Shown here: positions 24,029 to 35,825 of the stretch, piece after piece | Position numbering within the stretch: position 1 is the first letter of the stretch | How the letters are laid out: every line of letters starts with the position of its first letter | Assembly (NCBI RefSeq): GCF_000090795.2 | Contig: NW_003546286.1 | Location: 1 to 45,672, forward strand | Direction of reading: 5' to 3' | DNA: 45,672 nt | Source of the DNA: Amphimedon queenslandica | Lineage: Eukaryota > Porifera > Demospongiae > Haplosclerida > Niphatidae | The notes under the pieces: model-generated | What the model saw: the letters and a program-made list of their open reading frames with translations, nothing else | What the model was told of the DNA's origin: nothing | The model's database searches: none | Made by a program: the position numbers and the translations under genes

Positions 24029-24461
24029 TGTCAAAGACTGGCTTATCATAGTTGTTTTAAAAACTGTAGTAATGTGTTCGTTTGAAAATTCTATAGCTGC
24101 TACTATCTAAAAAAGTTTTCTATTTTATAAATTATTTTTACTGCGACAAAGTATTATGAAAGCACGGTTGGCGATGATAAAGGTTGTGTACTAATTGGCA
24201 CTGCCAATGCAAAAAGGAAGGAAAACTATAAAGAATGAATATTATAGTAATGTTTTTCATAGTTTGTTTTTGTTATTTATGATCCAAGACTTATAATAAA
24301 TATGTACAACAGTCATCATTCATAGTTCCAAGAGCTTACTCCATACTAGTGGATCTAATCTTAATTAAAATTAATTTGGCCCTTCCCCATTATTTTACTC
24401 CTTTGTGGTCATCTTGAGAATGAACCTTCTATGTTGTTTTGAAGATACCACTGTTGACTCG

Positions 24462-24799
24462 ATGGTAAGAATTATTTGTTTATTTGTAAGATTCAGTTTC
24501 CTCCTTCTTAGTCCTCGCAACAACAGTCCTCGGCAAAAAAGCCAGAACTCCCTGAAGGTGCCTTGGAAATCTGTCGCAAGTTTGATAAGGACGGGAATGG
24601 GTATCTTAGCAAGAGTGAGATAAAGGAAGCAGTCGGAAACTCTTTAACTAAGAAGGAGCTGGACGATCTGATGGAAAGGGCAGATTCTAATCATGATGGG
24701 AAAGTGGATTATGAAGGTGAGCAGGTGTTGCTGTGCATTCCACACCTTTTATTATGTATCATCTTCACAGAGTTTTTTAAAACTGCCTTTGCCAAGTGA
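24462..24799 (+). CDS. Half-calmodulin: two-EF-hand protein
   Basis: Exons: 24462-24464 (only the ATG), 24512-24716, 24771-24799; 78 aa. After a short Ser/Gln/Lys leader (MSSQQQSSAKKPELPEGALE) come two EF loops, DKDGNGYLSKSE and DSNHDGKVDYEE, both with good ligands. It shares two intron positions with calmodulin: immediately after the start Met and one base past the Glu of the last loop (YE|E). It ends EFFKTAFAK where calmodulin has EFVKMMTSK. Family comparison suggests a duplicate reduced to one lobe; parvalbumin-like or S100-like ancestry is less likely given the intron match. Function unknown. Confidence 0.85.
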
Positions 24800-24990
24800 T
24801 GCGGAGTTTCCAAAGACTGTATCTTTAATTTTAAACTCATACAATGGTCTAATGTTATTTTGTCTATACTTTTACAAAAAAAAACAAGTTAATTAAATAG
24901 AATCAGTTAGGACAAAATATATACATGTAGGGACCTATGTTACGTTATTGTACGTAATCAGAAATGTACAATCGACTCATTGTAATTATG

Positions 24991-26348
24991 TCACATGGCA
25001 ATGACTCCTTTCTTCTTGAGATGATGTGAAATAGCTGGAAGCGGTTTAGGCGCCCCAAAAGCAGACGTGCTTATGTTGTATGTCCCAGGCCCTGGAACCC
25101 TCTGTAACATCAATGGAAATTATATTAACAAAGAGGTGGTAATGAAAAAGCTTATCAATACAGTTAATAGTGTAAAGTAAACTATGACTAACGGAATTTC
25201 TCTCATTGAACCTTGGGACCTTTGATACAAACACTGAGTTGACTGTTGCTGATGACGGCCTTGTAGTGTTTTTGTCATCGTATTGCCCTGGACTTGGTCC
25301 TGAAACCTACATCACATGACAGTAAGAGTACTTTACTCTTGATAATGGTCATTTGTAAATGTAACCATGCATGCATGCAGTATTATTAAGATGTACACTA
25401 GTACTCACTACTCTGAATTGGTGGTTGCTTTCAATAATCCTGTCCACGTGAGACTTGAATGTGCTTTGTCTAGAAGTGAATGAATGATGACATGGAGTAG
25501 GATGAGTATATAGTAGTGCTTTGCTTTACTATGCTTTACTATAGCATTTGTATTGGGTTCAGTCAATTAATTATGGCCTATGATAAGTGTTTGCTGTGTA
25601 AAATAAAAGGCTTCGTGGTTTAAACCCATTCATTGCTTTGATTTTTGAGGAGAAATAGTTGTAGCCTTACTTCATGTTCCTGTCTTTCTCAAATTGGCTT
25701 GTCTCAGTCTGCCTCAAGTCATACCAAACTGGGCTTGTATTTAGATCCTGGAGAAAAGCAAAACCACAAATTAATGCACAAATTAATGCATTCCTCTCTT
25801 ATTCTCAACTCCTTTACTATCATAGCTACCTTATCTCCATACCCATGACCTATCTTTGGGCCAGCGTCTCTGTTTGCTGCTTGAAAGTTGTATGTTGCAG
25901 AGCGATGCATTAGATCATGCAAGAAGTCAGGATGGTCATAAGCTCCTGGTAGCAGGACCTCTCCGGAGCTGTAGAACCGAGCACTGGTTGGTCTCCTCCC
26001 CACTGCTCTGAAACCATAAGTCTTTGTTTGGCTTTGAAGCTCTTCAGTAAAAGATTTGTGTTGATAGCTTCCAGGGACGGGTGTCTCCTATTGTTAAGAG
26101 AGATATAAAAGTATTGCAATAGTGACCAGAGGATGCTGCACCTTAACAAACCCCCTCCACCATTCCCTGTCTGTTTCTGGGGCATCAAATTTTGGTGTGT
26201 CCTCGTCAGATCCTCTTGAAGTGTATGCACTGTACGGGCGGCGAGGTCTTGAAGCCGTAAAAGGTCGGATTGAAGAGCTTCTGGGCCTCGGAACGGCACT
26301 TGCTGTCTTTCTAAACCTTGCAGTTTTGTTCAGCTCAGGACTAGCCAT
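24991..26348 (-). CDS. STPG4: Sperm-tail PG-rich repeat protein, STPG4-like
   Basis: Exons (minus): 26348-26142, 26087-25830, 25747-25671, 25469-25409, 25306-25193, 25101-24991; 275 aa (human STPG4 about 248). A Ser/Arg-rich N terminus is followed by REWWRGFVKETPVPGSYQHK, matching human WWRIALTDTPIPGTYHLK. Then come DHPDFLHDL (human PPDFLDLL), ATYNFQ, and PG-rich repeats GPSPGQYDD and VPGPGTYN with SKVPRFNER. PG-rich repeat proteins are found in or on ciliary and sperm-flagellar microtubules; the exact role is not shown by sequence. It is head to head with PACS. Confidence 0.83.
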
Positions 26349-26454
26349 TGCTATAATTGCAAAGTGGCAATTGCAGCGAGCTCCACCTAAAATAGGCGGG
26401 GCTGATGCGTGGGTGGTGTAAACCTTGTAAGGCGTGGTTTGACAAAAAATAAAA
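26349..26454. promoter_or_regulatory. Bidirectional promoter region STPG4/PACS
   Basis: 106 bp between divergent start codons, containing AGGCGGGGC (about 26394), a GC/SP-type box. No clear TATA box. Confidence 0.6.
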
Positions 26455-27420
26455 ATGGCCTCCATGATGATGGATTCCTCTGAGAGAGCAGAGGCAACTG
26501 AGGGAAGAGACGGTGGCCCTCTTCCTATGAAGTTCTTTTCCACATGGGAAGTAAGGAAAGTTCCGCCTAACTGCGTATCCAGGTAAGCACGGGCTACTCT
26601 GGTTGGGTAGTAATTGAGTGTTTAAACAGATCATGCTCTCTGACTATCACGAGATTACAAATATTGCAAGAGATAGAGCCAGGGCTACAGTCTGTCGTCG
26701 TGTCTGTGTCTATGAAGGTATTCTTCTCAAGATAGATACATAGCATAAACTCTCAGTTTCATTTACTGATTGGTGTTAATTTTTGTGACTCGTGAGATTT
26801 GATGTTTTTTTTTTGTTACAGACTCCTCATCGCTCGCTGCGTTCCAATGAACTGGAAGTACCAGCCAATGGTGTCATGAACATACCACAGAACCTCACCT
26901 TCTCCTTAGAGGTACATGTACATGTATTAGTGCAACATTAATGTGAAGACAAACCACCCACACATATTACCTTTTATGGAGGATCATTTTGACCATAATA
27001 TTATAGTCATGATTACTGCCAAAAGTTAATCATAAATAAACCAGGGAGCTAAAATTGATTTCTTTCTCACTGACATATTTACATATCACCATCCAAGCAT
27101 ACAGTACATGTACATGTCCATTCATGCATGTACATTGTGCATGTATGTCTTTACCTGTCCTGTTATAATTATTTTGTTATTTTTTGCTATCAGTTTATTG
27201 TTTTATCACTTCATGCAGTGTATATACATGTGTCCATAAGAATAATATTTACTGTTATTATCTCTTCTTAGTATCCTCATTTTCTCAAGAGGGGAGGTAA
27301 TGATCTTCAGATTCGACTCCAGCGTAAGAAACGTTATCGTAACAGAACCATAAGGGGATACAAGACACTCGCAAGAGGAGAAGTGAACATGTCACTTGTT
27401 CTCCAGAAGAGCTTTCAAGT

Positions 27421-27453
<33 letters not shown>

Positions 27454-28312
27454 CGTGGGAGCAGCAATGATTAAAGTATAATTATTGTTAGTAAATGTAT
27501 TCACAATTACACGTAATGTCACACACACCACATACTTAGGGAGGAAGGGAGAAAGTACACACATACATGTACTAATTAGTGGCGTAGTAAATACGTTAGT
27601 GTATTTTTATTTTATTTTTATTATTTTTAGGGCGTAGTGAAATTGTTTTCAGAGAAGAATCCAGAGCCTTTAGCAATGGTAACTGTTAGTTCATTAACCA
27701 GTACACCAGCTGACCATCAAACTGAAGGAGGTACTGAATAGATAATGATGATATGTACATGTATGTCCTCTCTCTCTCCCTCTCCCCCTCTTTCCCCCCC
27801 CCTCTCTCTCTCTCCCTCTCCCTCTCTCTCTCTCTCTCTCCCCCTCTTTCCCCCCCCCTCTCTCTCTCTTTTGTTAGTTTCAAGTGAAGAAGAAGAGGAT
27901 GAGTTGGTATTCTCTGATGAGTTAGCAGAGAGAGGAGGATCAGACAGTGACAGCATTGAGAACATGGATCCTGTGAGTCCATTAAAGAGCCTCTTACACT
28001 GATGTATGTGTGTTCTTTGTGCTTTAGTCTCACTATGAGGAGGCATCATCAGTTGCCCTGCCAAAGATAAGCCTCAAGGTAATATAAAGTGGTACACTAC
28101 ATACATGTACATGTATACAGTGTAAAGCTATTGTAGCTCATTCTCCCATTAATTGAAGATGTGTCTTCTTATTATTATAATGAAGCCATTGATGAGTATA
28201 GTATTAGCGGGTTCAGTGTCAATGAGCCATGCATGTCTTTAATGGAAGTTGTTAAATTGCTCGAGTAGCCTAATTACATCATTTTCTATAGTAATATAAT
28301 ACATTATCAATC

Positions 28313-28348
<36 letters not shown>

Positions 28349-31300
28349 CTCTGTGTGTGTTTTGCTTACAGCAACCTTCTTCTGTCCTGCGTCTCCTGAA
28401 ACTGAGGACAACTGGTAGTCGTGGTAACCGACATGTACCTGTNNNNNNNNNNNNNNNNNNNNNNNNNNNNNNNNNNNNNNNNNNNNNNNNNNNNNNNNNN
28501 NNNNNNNNNNNNNNNNNNNNNNNNNNNNNNNNNNNNNNNNNNNNNNNNNNNNNNNNNNNNNNNNNNNNNNNNNNNNNNNNNNNNNNNNNNNNNNNNNNNN
28601 NNNNNNNNNNNNNNNNNNNNNNNNNNNNNNNNNNNNNNNNNNNNNNNNNNNNNNNNNNNNNNNNNNNNNNNNNNNNNNNNNNNNNNNNNNNNNNNNNNNN
28701 NNNNNNNNNNNNNNNNNNNNNNNNNNNNNNNNNNNNNNNNNNNNNNNNNNNNNNNNNNNNNNNNNNNNNNNNNNNNNNNNNNNNNNNNNNNNNNNNNNNN
28801 NNNNNNNNNNNNNNNNNNNNNNNNNNNNNNNNNNNNNNNNNNNNNNNNNNNNNNNNNNNNNNNNNNNNNNNNNNNNNNNNNNNNNNNNNNNNNNNNNNNN
28901 NNNNNNNNNNNNNNNNNNNNNNNNNNNNNNNNNNNNNNNNNNNNNNNNNNNNNNNNNNNNNNNNNNNNNNNNNNNNNNNNNNNNNNNNNNNNNNNNNNNN
29001 NNNNNNNNNNNNNNNNNNNNNNNNNNNNNNNNNNNNNNNNNNNNNNNNNNNNNNNNNNNNNNNNNNNNNNNNNNNNNNNNNNNNNNNNNNNNNNNNNNNN
29101 NNNNNNNNNNNNNNNNNNNNNNNNNNNNNNNNNNNNNNNNNNNNNNNNNNNCCAGATGAAACTGTTTATCAACATCAGACATTCGGTTCTTTTGATTTGG
29201 GTCTAAACCGTAACAGCACAAGAAGCCGCTCTCCGTCTGAGGTATGCACACACACATGTACATGTACATGCAAACATCCAGCAGCCAATTGTATGTCTTC
29301 ATTAAGTAAGTGGTAGTCAGAATTAGTGCCTCTATTAGGAATGTATAGCATACAGTATAGGCACCTTATATGATTGTTTAAAGATTGTTTTTTTAATAAT
29401 TTTCAGACACTGGAGCCTTTGGATATGCCAGAGATTGCTCTGATCGAGGGACGTTTGTGGCTCGTGAAAGAGAGAGAGGATCATCTCTTACCTAAAGTAC
29501 TTCACTCTCTCGGGGAACCTTTTCTTAATACACCCACAGAGTGTACCTCGTCATCACTTTTATCACTTTTGAACACTTTGCATAACCTCTGGTCAGTTTT
29601 ACTTAGCAATTCAGCTAATAGTTTAGTATACAATTTCATACATGAAAAGTCACATACTACATGTCCATATGTACATATTAAGGGTCTTTTCTTAATTTTA
29701 AATTTCTGCCTCCCCCCCCCTCTCTCTCTCTCTTTCACTCTATGCATGTCTTTTTTATTATTTTGTTTCTCTTTATTTCTTAGGCACAAGAGTAATCCAT
29801 TTCTCTTACTAGTGACTGGTGACAAGCAGTTTCTCTCTGCTCTCCTCAGAGCGTATGTCACTGGGCCTCAATTTCCAATATGGCTCTACTTCCTGACTGA
29901 CATTGAGAAGACACTCAGAACAGTTTCTTCTCCGTCTGCTCCATCTCTTACTGCAGCAGCTCCTGAGAAACCGGCCCAGAAAGAGAATGAAGAGGAGAAA
30001 TACTCCCATCAATCAATTTGTAAGAAAATTACTAAAAAAGATATTATCATGATCATAACTGACCCAATGATGTATAAAACCACAAACTAGCCTCTACGTA
30101 CAATGTAGATGTATAATGGACACTTTGCAGTGTTCATTATGGGATTTGGTTGTGTATTTTTATAATTTTTATTCTGTTACACGTATTATTCCATTTTGAT
30201 AGCTGGTATACTGGCTAGACTGAAAGTAGAGTTACAGTATCACCCATTGCCCATTGCACAGGCTGAACTTGTTATGGAACAAGTTGAGCCAAACACCAGC
30301 ACAGGAAGCCGCTCCATACCTTTCATACACGTGAGTAACAACAACAATGATATAAATAACACATTCACTCATTCTTCACTCATTCTGCTTCACTCATTCC
30401 CTTTTGTGTTTGTTACATAGAGTGTCATCATGGGCCCGTGGGAGTCTGATACTGAACTTATCCATCCATCAAGTCCTTCAACGTAACTATATTTATGTAG
30501 ATGTACATTTTATTATGGATTCTCCACAGTCCAACAGACTCACAGCAGCAACAGTTGCAGCATCCTGAGATACACTTGGAATACTGGGGAGGAAAGAAAG
30601 ACAGTCAAAAAGTGAGTACTGATACTACAAATACCATTTATCTGGAAATTTTTACTGTTATTTTAATTTTGCCTGATCAAGGTTTTGCAAAAAATAGATC
30701 ACGCATATAATCACATGCCACAATGAATAATACATGACACAGTCTCTTATTTAGTAAATTTTAAATCAGAACATAATTTTAAAAAACAAAAATTTTCGAC
30801 CGCATAAATTTCCTAATTTACAGTATACATACATGTATCATTATTAAAATCATTTGATATTTTTTATAGTCTAGTGTAAAGGTTCGGAGTGTAATGGCTA
30901 CAGTAGTTCCTGGTCCTTTGTTGAGTATCACGGCTATCATAAGGAAGAAAGGCGGGATTAGGATAAGGCGCTTCAAAGACACAGGAGGAGAGAACTCCAT
31001 CATCAGTGTCACTGCATCACACATGATGTGTCGGAGCAGTGCTAAAAATGAGCCCATTAATGGTGAGTCTAAGATCCTCCATATGTTAAGCAACGTACAG
31101 TACATGTGTATTCCTAGCAGCAACTTTTATGGCTACTTTGATCTTGAAAGGAACTTAATTGTTTCGCAAATAGAAATCAGTTCTATTTTTTCTGCTGCAA
31201 CAAGTTATACTTACTTACACGATCAAAGTGTCCACAAATGTGTACTGTGAAAAAATGGCTTTTAAGACTTAACTAATATTCTCTTCTTTTTATTTTCTCT

Positions 31301-31427
31301 AGCTACCATTGATGGGTTAGAGTGGCAGGTTCTCACTAACATTAAATTATCCGCTCAATGGAATCATACGCCACTCGCCACTTTTCCAAGAGCAACTTGT
31401 CAGACCCCTCCCAGTAGTAATAGTTGA
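26455..31427 (+). CDS. PACS: Phosphofurin acidic cluster sorting protein (PACS1/2 orthologue), interrupted by a gap
   Basis: Cytosolic adaptor that binds acidic-cluster cargo such as furin and links it to coat adaptors. Exons: 26455-26582, 26630-26717, 26822-26911, 27272-27418, 27631-27730, 27878-27972, 28028-28078, 28372-(gap)-29241, 29407-29591, 29784-30019, 30203-30330, 30421-30482, 30530-30611, 30870-31062, 31303-31427. The N-terminal cargo-binding region has MKFFSTWEV (human PACS2 MNLFATWEV), [17 protein letters not shown] and [19 protein letters not shown]. An acidic segment [14 protein letters not shown] resembles the CK2-regulated acidic region. The C-terminal half has [26 protein letters not shown]-like [19 protein letters not shown] and a closing LSAQWNHTP (human LAAQWSSH). 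All exon phases outside the gap are consistent. A single gene here suggests divergence before the PACS1/PACS2 split. Confidence 0.92.
27424..27452. repeat. (GA)n microsatellite
   Basis: GAGAGA run immediately after the donor of PACS exon 4. Confidence 0.9.
27767..27870. repeat. CT-rich low-complexity tract with two C-runs
   Basis: CT repeats plus two copies of CTCTTTCCCCCCCCC, about 60 bp apart, forming the pyrimidine tract before the PACS exon 6 acceptor. The apparent open frames across it are low-complexity artefacts. Confidence 0.9.
28314..28346. repeat. (TG)n microsatellite
   Basis: TG dinucleotide run upstream of PACS exon 8, 97 bp before the assembly gap. Confidence 0.92.
28443..29151. 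other. Assembly gap (709 N)
   Basis: All bases are N. It interrupts PACS between the exon starting at 28372 and the coding sequence resuming at 29152 (PDETVYQHQ), so an unknown number of exons of the central linker are missing. True size is unknown. Confidence 1.
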
Positions 31428-31586
31428 AAATGTCATTTTAATCAGTACTTCCACAGAAATAACAGAATAATTATGTTGTGTGCCATGTTTATTATTATGA
31501 TGTTTATTTTTTAATAATCTATTGGTAGCCCACGTGTTATCACGTGATTACATTGAACTGAGTGAAGGGTTAATAATTATAGGAAA

Positions 31587-34500
31587 ATGGAGAAGACTGT
31601 GGTGATAGTTTCTGGCAATTCTCTCTCTTCTTCTTACGGAGGGCCAGAGATATCTCTTGATCACGATGGAGGCCCTATAAAGATAGGGAAGATGCTTTGG
31701 ACGTCTTGTATTGAAGCTGTCACCGAGTACTGTCGGATTATATTTGACTTATTTCCTGATGAATATCAAGTATTATAATAATATGATTAGACCTCCTGTA
31801 CTTGTTACCTTTACTAATGTTCAAAATGTGGGCAATAGTAATGTATAGTATTAACCTATATGGTTAAAATTCAAGCGTCTTTGGGTATTTAAGAATTTTT
31901 TAATTTTCTTCAGAATTTGGCCCAAGATGCTGTACTATAGTACAGAGTCGTTGGCCAAATTTTGCCAAAAATGACTACGAGAGAATTCTCCATTTTTATA
32001 ATGTTTTCTGATGCATATACATGTACTTATGTTGTATAGAAAATTTGAGCTGATTACGATCAAAATTGGATTTTTAACGAATTTTTAAAGTTGCTCCAAA
32101 ATCAGGCCAAAATCAGGGCCGTAGCCAGGAACTTAAAATAGGGGGTTCGGAAATTGCTGCGCGCGAAGCGCGCAGCAAAAAAAATTGACAAAAATGGGCG
32201 TGGTTGGTAGGCGTGGTCTTAATTTACGCATCTCAGCCATGTGCTGACTCAGCTAAAATGGCTATCTGTGCTTCTCGCTGTTGCCAAAATGCTAATCCTG
32301 CTTTTGCAGTGCTGTTCTTCATGACAGGAGCTAATCTGAAACTTTTTTGCAGCTACAACAGGGGGTTCGTCCGAACCCCCCGAACCCCCCCTGGCTACGG
32401 GCCTGAAAATCCCTATACTTTAGTACAGGGTAAGGCTAGGCGAGAATCCTTCATTCCTTCTGATGTGTGTCCATGTTATGTTGATGATCTTATTGTTAGG
32501 TATGTGTTGCAGCTGCTGATGAAGTAAAATGTCATCCAATCAATACCTGGAGAGATGAGGATCAGGAATTAACTAAAGTACAACATTATTATGACCAACA
32601 ACAAGTTTATTGAGCTATTGTAGTCTGGAAAAAATATACACCAAAACCATAATCATAGATGATCAGAATTAACTCAAAACCTTTCCCCATCTCTCAGGTT
32701 CAGAGCGGCTTTCAAAAGTTTGGTTTTCCTGTATTGACTCCCCCTGTCAGTCGTAGTCACATGACGAGCATATTGCAAGGGCTTCAGTTCGGGATGAGGT
32801 GTTTGGCTCAGCTGACAGCAACACAGTATGCCGTGAGCGTGTGTAGTCAGAGCGTTAAGAAACACCTAACTACCATCAATCATGGGAGAATAGTCGTCTT
32901 TTGTAGTTTAGAAAGGTAAGCAGTATACGTGTACAATGTGTTCGTATTCTGCTTAAGTACTATATGTAATATCACAATATGCTGTATATAATGTGTGTGT
33001 CGTAATGCTAGTGTGTATGATTGTGATTTCTAGTCCAAACGATTTGAAAGACGTGGAAAAGGCAGCCCTGAACCTCTTAAGAATGGAGAACACTGACATT
33101 AAGCAGAAACAAGACCCCGTGAGGTACATCTATGTATGTCCATCTTCATATGTTATGGACTTTGTAGTGTCCATTTGTTACAGTGGTAGCTCTATTTAGT
33201 GATTCTAGTTACGTGTGTTCAAGTACATGTGCATTGCTTACTGTAGGTTACCAATACAGAGATGTGAAGTGGCTGTTGTTAATGTTTATGTGTCAGGGGC
33301 TCAGTCACAGATAATGCCTAGTCCTTCAAGACAGGTACAGACTCCTTTTCCTATTAACTATATACTCTGTACTGTACATACATGTGTATGTAGATTAGCA
33401 ATGATCTCTCGGTCTCTGTTTATTCATATCATGCCAAAGAGTTAATAGTGAAGACCATTGATCTGGTGAAGACTCACTTTACACTCAAATCAACCAGTGT
33501 CACTAATATACCAATGAAGGTAGAGGGAGAGAAGAGAGAGAAGAGGAGAAATAACTAATGAAAGATGTATATAGAAAGAGAGAGGAGAGGACATATTAAT
33601 TATGTATAGTCAGTCTAATTGTACTGCTCTCACACACACACTCTCTATCATACATGCCACAGGAAGAGCAAAGTGGTGGAGGCTCCTTTAATTATGATGT
33701 TGAGCTGATACACAAAGCAGATGCACACAGGGACATCATAAGATCAGGTATAAGTATATGTGACATCCGTGACCTGATTTGTTCTTTGTGCCTCCTCCTC
33801 AAAGGCCATCAGCTTGATAGCAGTGGGAAGGAGGGTAATAGTAAGGAGACTGGAGGTGGCAGTGGGTCCAGGAGATCAGATACTGTCATGTTACGCTGGT
33901 CTACTCCAAAGAGTATGACACTTGACCTTCATTACTGCTCTAGCGTTTATAGAGTAACTCCTGCTGACGTGAGGAATCATGAGAAAGAATGAACTCACTC
34001 TCTCCCCTACTCTCTCTCTCTCTCTTTTAGGTCACTAGTCGTCCCACCATTTGTTTGATTAATTTTGTCCTCTCTGGTAAGCCTGTCCTATTGGAGCAGC
34101 CAAGGAAAGCAAACAATTCTAAGCTCATAACACACCTACTCACCTGCCATGGAGGTAAATGAATAAATTAGGAGAATAATGTATAAAATTAGGCATTTAA
34201 AAATTTTTTATTTATTTTTCCAGGTGGTATATTCCTTCACTGTATCCCTGGTGGGAGGAGCTGTCTTGATGAGCCTCCCTCAATCAGTGAGGGGTGGGGT
34301 GGGCGTGTCACCGACTACAGGATTTCGGTATATAATTTTAATATGATTTTAATTAACTATGTGTGCTACAGGACTTCAGCTCATTGATACAGGACAACAT
34401 GTTAGTTCCTAATACGGTGGAAAGGACTAAGATACCATCTCAATATCCACTCCAGTTGGGTAAGCCCCTACTCGTTAATTGCTGTCACTATAAACTTACT

Positions 34501-35652
34501 CCTTTCTCTCCAGCTGAAGCTAATTTAGAGAGAATGACAAGACACTGGCCTCTTGTGTTCAGTGATACTGTGGCCTATAGCATGGTTCATGTTAGTTAGT
34601 ACATGCATGTACATGTATATGCATCATATATCATTGTTGCTTTAAATATTGTACAGCCTGTGAGAATTAATATCAATATAAAGTTCACCATTGTATGCTT
34701 CACTATAAAGACACATGCTCTATGTAATGCTAAACTGCCCTTCCATGATCTTTTGTAGTACTGCATGTGCATCCAGAGATCGTGTTATATTGCAGCTGTC
34801 TTTTCTATAGGAGCTAGAGCCACTTTTGAGTATCATTCATCGCCCGGTCATATCTGATCCCGAACTTGATTCGTGTAAAGAGGTACGTGTATGTAATGTG
34901 TATGTAATGTGTATGTATACGTGTGTACATTAGATGTACTGATCTCATTATTAGGTAATAAAGTCAATACAGGACAAAGAAGAGTACAGCGAACCGCTAC
35001 CCATTCCATCATCAGGGACTAGGACTAGAGGCAGCAGTAAGAGGTAGGGTGATATACTGAATTCATTTTAGGATATTTTTAGTAAATTTTTGCATGCGAG
35101 ACTGTGTGTGAGTTTCAGGATATTTTAGTATACTCTTTATTCCTAATAGAGATGAGCAGTATCATTTACTGTGGAATGAGCTAGAAGTGATTGCTAGCAA
35201 GTACAGGCAGCAGTCAGAGCAGCACAGGATGCTATATGACTTTATCAGTCACGCTGTGAGTCAATCCCCTAGCTGTCAAAACACAAGGGCACTCCTTGAG
35301 AAAAAAGAAGAAGAAATGGCAGCCAAAAGTGGAGGAGGAGGAGGAGCATCAGCTAATAATAAAACCGCTAAGGAAGAACCCGCCATAGCTAAGACACAAT
35401 CAGTTACTTCTAACAATAAAGTAAAGGGAATGAGGAGTTCGCCTTATCCGGTACCAGGTAAGTAGGTCATTTTCTGGTGGCAATATTCTCATTGTGCTAT
35501 TAATAGCAAAACCTGTTGCCTCTTTGCTCTCCATTTGGACCACACAGTTAAATGCTAAGGCTATGCAGGGACGCCCCGAGTTCAGGGGAAGAGCCACACA
35601 GTCAAATAAAGCAGAACTTTATACTTTTATGAAAAACGGGAGTGATAGATGA
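31587..35652 (+). CDS. INTS13: Integrator complex subunit 13 (Asunder)
   Basis: Subunit of the INTS10-13-14 module of Integrator, the nuclear complex that cleaves snRNA and attenuated transcripts. Exons: 31587-31769, 32500-32577, 32698-32915, 33034-33123, 33247-33334, 33442-33519, 33663-33747, 33805-33968, 34031-34154, 34224-34327, 34372-34459, 34514-34590, 34811-34882, 34955-35043, 35150-35457, 35507-35652; 663 aa (human 706). Matches in order: LWTSCIEAVTEYCRIIFDLF (human LWTCSVESSMEYCRIMYDIF), TSVTNIPMKEEQ, NYDVELIHKADAH, LHYCSSVYRVTPADV, VLLEQPRK, SISEGWGGRVTDYRI, RHWPLVFSDT, DEQYHLLWNELE. The tail has SLLSIWTTQLNA and NKAELYTFMK, aligning with the human C-terminal peptide that docks on the cleavage module. 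An acidic/lysine-rich linker precedes it. Intron 1 is enlarged by transposons. Convergent with the TRAF-like gene. Confidence 0.95.
31925..32428. mobile_element. Dispersed ~180-bp TIR element split by a later insertion
   Basis: Starts at about CTGTACTATAGTACAGAG and carries the family interior (ATGCATATACATGTAC, GAGCTGATTACGATCAAAA). Its terminus, AGGCCAAAATCCCTATACTT, is interrupted after AAAAT by the 292-bp element at 32114-32405. It lies in INTS13 intron 1. Confidence 0.78.
32114..32405. mobile_element. 292-bp MITE with CAG...CTG termini and 5-bp target-site duplication
   Basis: Left end CAGGGCCGTAGCCAGG, right end CCTGGCTACGGGCCTG: terminal inverted repeats of about 16 bp with one mismatch. 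AAAAT occurs immediately before (32109-32113) and after (32406-32410). The interior includes a GC-rich hairpin GCTGCGCGCGAAGCGCGCAGC (32157-32177) and G-run/C-run tracts near both ends. No protein is encoded. Confidence 0.85.
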
Positions 35653-35825
35653 GTATTTAATTTTTAATAGTTATTTTTATCTAGAGGCTACATCAATGTA
35701 GCTGCATTAATTTTCATGTACAAGCTTAAAATAACTAAGAATACTTACAGTATAACAACTAAAGTTTTAAATTGCTCTCTAAAGTCCACACAGTACATCA
35801 TTATGATATGAATGTTGTTGTTGTT
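35653..35825. other. Convergent 3' regions of INTS13 and the TRAF-like gene
   Basis: 173 bp of AT-rich sequence between two stop codons; nothing else recognised. Confidence 0.5.

Noticed and set aside
27686-28064. Two 115-aa minus-strand frames rich in Glu/Arg/Gly
   Set aside because: Antisense translation of the CT-rich tract and PACS exons; low complexity only.
28307-29316. Frames of 260-330 aa spanning 28307-29316
   Set aside because: They read through the N gap and are artefacts, apart from the short PACS exon ends on either side.
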